This document shows positions 52,088 to 56,599 of a stretch of 56,599 bases of DNA, in pieces. Positions within the stretch are counted from its first letter, which is position 1. Every line of letters starts with the position of its first letter. The notes under the pieces were generated by a model. The model had not been told where the DNA came from, did no database searches, and saw only the letters and a list, made by a program, of their open reading frames with translations. A program made the translations under genes and the position numbers. Source of the DNA: Bacillota bacterium (lineage in GTDB: Bacteria > Bacillota > Clostridia > Lachnospirales > Anaerotignaceae). The stretch spans positions 1 through 56,599 of the forward strand of contig JAFWDD010000028.1 of assembly GCA_017534115.1 (NCBI GenBank), given 5' to 3'.

Positions 52088-52122
52088 CAGCCGATTTGCC
52101 AAAAGGCATTCGGCTGTTTTTG
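52088..52122 (+). terminator. Terminator of the ECF sigma/ABC operon
   Basis: CAGCCGATTTGCC pairs with GGCATTCGGCTG, followed by five T. The sequence closely resembles the terminator at 48811-48848, so the operon is bracketed by similar hairpins. Confidence 0.87.
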
Positions 52123-52335
52123 TGTGAAATCAACATACTTCCCGAATATTCTTGCATTTTTCCTTTTTAAGGTTTAATATTTTTTATATATTTGCTTTAA
52201 AAGTTGGTATGATGTTAATTTCTCGGGAGAATTTCAAATGAATTTCTATGGGATTTTTTATAAAAAAACATATATGTGTTCCGGCTTAATGGAAAAAATC
52301 GTTTTATCTGAGCCCAATGCCGGAGGTGAAGCCTT

Positions 52336-53265
52336 ATGAACCGTTTCCAGGCTAATATATGTCTGATTCTGGTGACCTTCTGCTGGTCCGCGGAGGTAAT
52401 AATTACCGCGTGCGTGCCTGAAGATGTTGTGCCTTTTGCATTGACAAGCATTACATCTTTAATAGGTGGCTGTCTTTTATGGTTCCTGTTTCGCGGAAGG
52501 ATTAAAAAGTGCATTGAGGCGCAGTCCAAAAAGCAGATTTTATACTGTTTTGGTCTGAGCGCGCTTAACTGTGTCTATAACGTTCTTTTTATGACCGGCT
52601 GGAAGTATTTTGATGTGTCATCAGGCGCGTTTTTGATATGTTTTACAGCTGTAGTAATGCCATTTGTATTAATCGTCAGGAGAGAATCGGTGGATAAAAA
52701 GACATGGCTTTCATCGGCGCTGATTTTCTGCGGGGTTCTCTGCGCAATTGCGGGAGTGGTCATCAGAGGACAGATGCCGGGGCTTATACTCATTATAATA
52801 GGATGCGCCATGAGAGTTGTATTTACGTGTATGCTCAATAAATATGTAAAAGAGTATGATCCCGTTGTAATTTCCACATTTATATCATTGTTTGTAGGCG
52901 TTATAGCTTTCGTCCTCTGGTCTGTTATTCAGCACAATACATTCGGCGCGATAGAATGGGAAGGAACAACTATAGCCAGTCTTGCGGTCTACTCATATTT
53001 TATTATCGCTTTTGCCCAGACCGTCAACATTTTTGCGCAGCGCAGAACAACGGTTTCCAATGCTACTGTCATTTATTCGGTTGAAATCGTATTTTCAATC
53101 ATCCTCGGAGCGGTTGTGCCGTCAATGCTGATAGATCCTGTAAAGGTGACGCCCAGAATAATACTGGGTCTTATATTTGTTGTTGTGGGAAATCTTGTTG
53201 AAATCGCGGATTTTGGGAAAAAGAAAAGATTATCCGAGCCCAGTACCGGAGGTGAAGCTGTATGA
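52336..53265 (+). CDS. EamA/DMT-family permease, tandem copy 1
   Basis: A 309-residue ten-TM permease: MNRFQANICLILVTFCWSAEVIIT at the N-terminus, two EamA repeats, and KYFDVSSGAFLICFTAVVMPFVL in the middle. It is a clear paralogue of the next gene, with long identical stretches such as KYFDVSSGAFLIC, LLNKY-type and EYDPVVIST. Its last ten residues (SEPSTGGEAV) are translated from a duplicated copy of the upstream leader. The start is set by GCCGGAGGTGAAGCC 8 bases before ATG. Substrate unknown. Confidence 0.88.
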   Translation: MNRFQANICLILVTFCWSAEVIITACVPEDVVPFALTSITSLIGGCLLWFLFRGRIKKCIEAQSKKQILYCFGLSALNCVYNVLFMTGWKYFDVSSGAFLICFTAVVMPFVLIVRRESVDKKTWLSSALIFCGVLCAIAGVVIRGQMPGLILIIIGCAMRVVFTCMLNKYVKEYDPVVISTFISLFVGVIAFVLWSVIQHNTFGAIEWEGTTIASLAVYSYFIIAFAQTVNIFAQRRTTVSNATVIYSVEIVFSIILGAVVPSMLIDPVKVTPRIILGLIFVVVGNLVEIADFGKKKRLSEPSTGGEAV

Positions 53266-54179
53266 ATCGTTTTCAGGCGAATTTATGCCTGCTTCTGGTA
53301 ACGTTCTGCTGGTCAGCAGAAGTAATAATGGCCGCGTGCGTACCGGGCGATGTCGTGCCCTTTGCAATGACCTGCGTTACCTCGTTAATAGGAGGCGGCT
53401 TCCTGTGGTTTCTGTTTTCCAAACGAATTAAAAAGGGCTTTAGTGCGCAATCTAAGAAACTGATTCTTCTTTGTTTCGGCCTGAGCGGTCTGAACTGTGG
53501 CTATAATGTGCTTTTTAAGATCGGCTGGAAGTATTTTGATGTATCTTCCGGAGCGTTTTTGATATGTCTTACATCTGTAGTGCTGCCATTTGTGCTGATT
53601 GCGAGGAAAGAGACGGTTGAGAAGAAGACGTGGATTTCTTCCGGATTGATTTTCTGCGGTATTCTTTTTGCAATAACCGGATTAATAGGAAGAGGTCAGA
53701 TTCCGGGTTTTATTATTATAATAATAGGCTGTACTCTCAGGGTTTTATTTATATGTCTGCTCAATAAATATGCCAAAGAGTATGATCCCGTTGTAATTTC
53801 AACATTAATATCTTTATTTGTCGGTATTATAAGCTTTGGTATCTGGTTTGGCATTCAGCACAATACATTCGGAGCGATACAGTGGACAGGAATAACCATA
53901 GCCAGTCTGGCTATATATGCATATTTCATTATAACATTTGCTCAGACTGTCAATATTTTTGCTCAGAAAAGGACTACTGCGGCCAATGCTACAATAATCT
54001 ATTCTCTGCAGGTTGTATTTTCGGTTGTTCTCGGGGCGATCGTGCCGGCAACGCTCATAGATCCGGTAGATATTACCCCCAAAGTAATTATAGGTCTTGT
54101 GCTTATTGTTGTGGGTACTATGGTGGAGGTTCTTGTATTCAGAAAACGGCAGGAAGGAAATATTCCGGTGTCGGAATAG
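53262..54179 (+). CDS. EamA/DMT-family permease, tandem copy 2
   Basis: A 305-residue permease closely similar to the preceding product over its whole length (MNRFQANLCLLLVTFCWSAEVIMA, KYFDVSSGAFLICLTSVVLPFVL, NKYAKEYDPVVISTLISLFVG). It overlaps the first gene by four bases (ATGA) and uses a ribosome site, CCGGAGGTGAAGC, that lies inside the end of copy 1. A recent tandem duplication is inferred; the two may act as a heterodimer or have split specificities. Confidence 0.88.
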   Translation: MNRFQANLCLLLVTFCWSAEVIMAACVPGDVVPFAMTCVTSLIGGGFLWFLFSKRIKKGFSAQSKKLILLCFGLSGLNCGYNVLFKIGWKYFDVSSGAFLICLTSVVLPFVLIARKETVEKKTWISSGLIFCGILFAITGLIGRGQIPGFIIIIIGCTLRVLFICLLNKYAKEYDPVVISTLISLFVGIISFGIWFGIQHNTFGAIQWTGITIASLAIYAYFIITFAQTVNIFAQKRTTAANATIIYSLQVVFSVVLGAIVPATLIDPVDITPKVIIGLVLIVVGTMVEVLVFRKRQEGNIPVSE

Positions 54180-54189
54180 AGGTGTCATT

Positions 54190-54744
54190 ATGAAACGGAA
54201 AAAAACGGTTATAATGTTAATAATTATATATTTAATTCTGGCATTTCCTTTTAAGGCGCTGGAAATCATTCCAGGATTTACGGATGTTCGTCCGGTTAAT
54301 ATGCTGGTTCCGGTATTTGGTATTTTTTTCGGGATTCCGGGATGCCTTGTATTTGCGTTCGGGAATTTGTTCATGGATTTTGTAAGCGACAGTATCCGCT
54401 GGTCCTCAATAGCAGGTCTGATCGCGAATTTTGTCGGACCGTATTTTATATATAAATATTATAATAAAATATCGAAAAAGCCGTTTAGTCTTAGGAAGGG
54501 CAGGGAAATACTCACATTTTTAGTGATTTCGTTTATCGCTGCCGTATTGGAAGCGGCTATAATAACTCCTTCTGTGGCGATTATATATCCGGAAGTGGAT
54601 GCTAAGCTTTTTGCGTTAACTGTGGTGGCAAATACATTTATTTTCCCTGTTTTGTTCGGTATGCCCATCATTATGCTTATGCACAATGAACTGGGATTTA
54701 AAATCTTCAAGGACAGGGAGAAGGATAAACAGGAAGTGTCATGA
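54190..54744 (+). CDS. Multispanning membrane protein, possibly ECF-transporter S-component-like
   Basis: A 184-residue protein with five to six helices: VIMLIIIYLILAFPFKALEII, a segment VNMLVPVFGIFFGIPGCLVFAFGNLFMDFVS, and further helices near 75-90, 112-132 and 145-170. Size and the conserved small-residue GIFFGIPGCLVFAFGNL loop are reminiscent of substrate-capture components of energy-coupling-factor transporters, but this is tentative. Start ATG 54190 follows GAGGTG and lies 10 bases after the second permease gene, so it is probably in the same operon. Confidence 0.72.
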   Translation: MKRKKTVIMLIIIYLILAFPFKALEIIPGFTDVRPVNMLVPVFGIFFGIPGCLVFAFGNLFMDFVSDSIRWSSIAGLIANFVGPYFIYKYYNKISKKPFSLRKGREILTFLVISFIAAVLEAAIITPSVAIIYPEVDAKLFALTVVANTFIFPVLFGMPIIMLMHNELGFKIFKDREKDKQEVS

Positions 54745-54884
54745 ATTTGTAAGATTTTTAAAAGAAATGCCGGTTAAAATTAAATATTTTTAAGGTTTAT
54801 AATAATAAATAAAAAGTCTCTTTCTGATACAATATATGTATGGATTGAGGCTTTATTATTTTGCCGGAAAGAAGGGTTCTTAAA

Positions 54885-55553
54885 ATGAGAAAAAGAAACA
54901 TATCGGCAGTTTTGTTTGTTCTTGTCCTTGCCATATTGATTTTCGGGGTTAAGTTTTACGGATACTCCAAGCCGAGAGAAATGATTTCGGTAAACAACAG
55001 TGAACTTGCCTGGAATCTTATACTTGTAAACAGAGCGAACAAAATCCCGAAAGATTATGAGGTTAATTTAATAACTCTTTCCAACGGCGAGCAGGTGGAT
55101 GAAAGGATTTATCCGGAGCTTCAGGCCATGTTTGATGACGCAAGGGCTGCCGGACTGGGACTTTTTGTCGCTGCCGGATACAGAACCGATGAAACACAGC
55201 GGACGCTTCTCAATGAGAAGATCGAAGAATACCGCAAAGACGGATATTCGGATGAAAAGGCTGAAGAACTTGCGGGCGAATGGGTCGCAGTCCCCGGAAC
55301 AAGCGAGCACCAGCTGGGGATTGCCGTTGATATAAATGCTGACACACAGATTTCCTCAAAATACGAAGTTTATGAATGGCTTGCGGAAAATTCATACAAA
55401 TATGGTTTTATAAACAGATACCCAAGGGACAAAGTCAAAATAACCGGTATAGAAAATGAACCTTGGCACTACCGCTATGTGGGAAGGGAAGCGGCTGAGG
55501 AAATGTACGCAAATGGATTTTGTCTTGAGGAATATATTGAACAGCTTCAGTAA
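54885..55553 (+). CDS. D-alanyl-D-alanine carboxypeptidase, M15 family (VanY-like)
   Basis: A 222-residue protein with an N-terminal membrane anchor (about residues 6-24) and an M15B peptidase domain. Zinc and catalytic motifs are present: GLGLFVAAGYRTDETQ, then SEHQLGIAVDIN (SxHxxGxAxD) and NEPWHYRYVGREAA with the second zinc His and catalytic Glu. It trims the terminal D-Ala of peptidoglycan stem peptides outside the membrane. Start ATG 54885 follows GAAGGG with 8-base spacing; an upstream TTG at 54861 is less likely. No vanHAX genes nearby, so resistance is not implied. Confidence 0.92.
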   Translation: MRKRNISAVLFVLVLAILIFGVKFYGYSKPREMISVNNSELAWNLILVNRANKIPKDYEVNLITLSNGEQVDERIYPELQAMFDDARAAGLGLFVAAGYRTDETQRTLLNEKIEEYRKDGYSDEKAEELAGEWVAVPGTSEHQLGIAVDINADTQISSKYEVYEWLAENSYKYGFINRYPRDKVKITGIENEPWHYRYVGREAAEEMYANGFCLEEYIEQLQ

Positions 55554-55719
55554 ATATCTGGAGCTGTTTTTTAAATTGAAATTATGGCTGGCAAGATTTG
55601 GTTTTTGGTTGAAAAATATGAAGTATAAGGATATAATTATTCTTAAGTACTGCTTCGCAATAAATATACAGCAGAAGCAGGATTCGGACGGTTTTGCAGA
55701 CATAAAAAAGAGTGAAGTT

Positions 55720-56202
55720 ATGGGTATTCATGAAATAAAACTGAAAATTCAATCTGAAGCCGATTTATATAATCCTTTTGATGTGGATGAGACTGTAATC
55801 AGCGATGATGTGGCTTCATACATAAATCAGAGGTACAGAGAAAAGCACTGGAAGGACAAACTGGTGCTGAATATTATTTCCGGCGAGGATATCGATTTGG
55901 ATAAGCTTAATGCCGCTTTAAGGCATTACATAGACGGTGAGTTTATGGTGCTCCTCAATGAAAGGCAGAAAAACTTGATTAAGCAGATATGGATGTTTTT
56001 CGTAGGAGCGGTGTTGATAGGAATAAGAATATACGCGCCGCCTGAGCTTCCGGTTTTTGCCAAAGAATTGATCTCTACTGTCGGAGCGTTTTCTCTTTGG
56101 GAAGCGTCCAGTATCTGGATAGTAAAAAGTCCTGCGGGAATTTTTAAAAGAAAGTGGCTTGAGGCTGTTTCCAAGACAGAGATAAAATTGACTAAAATAT
56201 AG
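55720..56202 (+). CDS. Hypothetical membrane protein
   Basis: About 160 residues: a soluble N-terminal part (GIHEIKLKIQSEADLYNPFDVDETVISDDVASYINQ) that reads as an alpha/beta domain, then two helices (about residues 90-108 and 118-135) and a short cytoplasmic tail. No family was recognised. The start is uncertain: ATG 55720 has only a weak AGAGTGA site; ATG 55618 is in frame and would add 34 residues with a hydrophobic segment. Confidence 0.6.
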   Translation: MGIHEIKLKIQSEADLYNPFDVDETVISDDVASYINQRYREKHWKDKLVLNIISGEDIDLDKLNAALRHYIDGEFMVLLNERQKNLIKQIWMFFVGAVLIGIRIYAPPELPVFAKELISTVGAFSLWEASSIWIVKSPAGIFKRKWLEAVSKTEIKLTKI

Positions 56203-56252
56203 ATTTGATATATTATATTATGCGTAATTTAGTGTGTTATGGGGGAAGTGCT

Positions 56253-56599
56253 ATGAATTGGAAAAAAATATTTGCGTTTATAATGAGCGCGCTTATCGCC
56301 CTTGGAAGTGTTTGTGCAGCCGCTGCGGCTGAAAATGAGGGAGAAGATGCGTATATAGTTATCCTGAAGGACGGAGCCGAGCCCATAGAAGGTCTTTCGC
56401 CTATACCTTATGCGGAAAACTATTATACCGCGGATGATCTGGACTTTGTTGCGGATTCCCGGGATGTGGAAGGAATCTTTGAAAACAGCCGTCTGGAGCT
56501 CGGAGTAAATCTTCAGCACGAAGACCTTGTAGGAGCGTATATAACAGGAAGAAACTTCCTTGGAGAAGAAGGCCATCAGGATACATCGGATTTTGTCGA
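56253..56599 (+). CDS. Secreted protein with subtilase-like N-terminus, partial
   Basis: 115 codons reach the right edge without a stop. A clear signal peptide (KKIFAFIMSALIALGSVCAAAAA) is followed by EDAYIVILKDGA, as in inhibitor I9-like propeptides of S8 peptidases, and then LELGVNLQHEDLVGAYITGRNF, which resembles the start of an S8 catalytic domain (DSGVNxxHEDL). The catalytic Asp appears replaced: LELG instead of xDSG. The spacing between propeptide and domain is also shorter than usual. Start ATG 56253 follows GGGGGAAG. Assignment as a subtilase relative is tentative because the remainder is missing. Confidence 0.6.
   Translation, partial: MNWKKIFAFIMSALIALGSVCAAAAAENEGEDAYIVILKDGAEPIEGLSPIPYAENYYTADDLDFVADSRDVEGIFENSRLELGVNLQHEDLVGAYITGRNFLGEEGHQDTSDFV

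Noticed and set aside
54885-55553. Vancomycin resistance locus
   Set aside because: VanY-type M15 carboxypeptidases are common housekeeping enzymes and no vanHAX or vanRS genes are present.

Overview
The window reads as chromosomal DNA of an anaerobic, low-GC Gram-positive bacterium of the class Clostridia. Support comes from ferredoxin-dependent 2-oxoacid metabolism, 2-hydroxyacyl-CoA dehydratase-type genes, NADP-type glutamate dehydrogenase, a DUF4364 protein, a T-box leader, TTGACA/TATAAT promoters, strong AGGAGG ribosome sites and many hairpin-plus-T-tract terminators. No rRNA, tRNA, CRISPR array, transposase or phage gene was seen. Species cannot be named from the sequence alone.

Left part (1-16 kb). 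A partial EamA permease leaves the left edge. Next is an amidoligase-family gene broken by one in-frame amber codon. Two loci then carry the accessory set known from selenium-dependent molybdenum hydroxylase maturation: a DUF3343 Se/S-carrier-like gene divergent from a class V desulfurase (1.9-3.4 kb), and yedF convergent with selD-yqeB-yqeC (10.9-14.2 kb). No selA, selB or molybdenum hydroxylase lies in the window. Between them are an Mrr-like membrane nuclease, a CofE-like ligase, and a four-gene 2-oxoacid:ferredoxin oxidoreductase (gamma-delta-alpha-beta) behind a T-box leader whose specifier reads AUC (isoleucine). A divergent CbiE/CbiT-like protein and a metallo-beta-lactamase (MBL) fold protein follow. 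coaBC shares a back-to-back promoter region with yqeC.

Middle part (15.5-42.5 kb). A MATE exporter and an iron alcohol dehydrogenase precede a 1954-residue DUF4011/SF1 helicase-nuclease on the minus strand. Then come an MBL protein, an Mrp/NBP35 ATPase and an acetate-type transporter. A three-gene unit follows: an acyl-ACP thioesterase, a 2-hydroxyacyl-CoA dehydratase-like subunit, and a second such subunit fused to its ATPase activator. Next is a methionine/one-carbon operon (metF, a separate MetH-reactivation protein, metH without that domain), then apgM, gdhA, a radical SAM protein, DUF4364, yhaM and rlmCD.

Right part (42.5-56.6 kb). This is more accessory: a GNAT acetyltransferase, a CDP-alcohol phosphatidyltransferase, a cupin, a half-size EamA protein, a 5'-nucleotidase lipoprotein, a PPOX/NimA-like protein, and a small redox operon (winged helix, flavodoxin, MBL-rubredoxin fusion). 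An ECF sigma/ABC-2 transporter operon, a tandemly duplicated pair of EamA permeases, a VanY-type carboxypeptidase and the start of a subtilase-like secreted protein complete it.

Cross-cutting signals: a hairpin-rich intergenic repeat occurs three times, each time between convergent genes. The strongest candidates for something new are the fused dehydratase/ATPase operon, the isoleucine T-box on an oxoacid oxidoreductase, and the DMT duplication in which a 5' leader became coding sequence.
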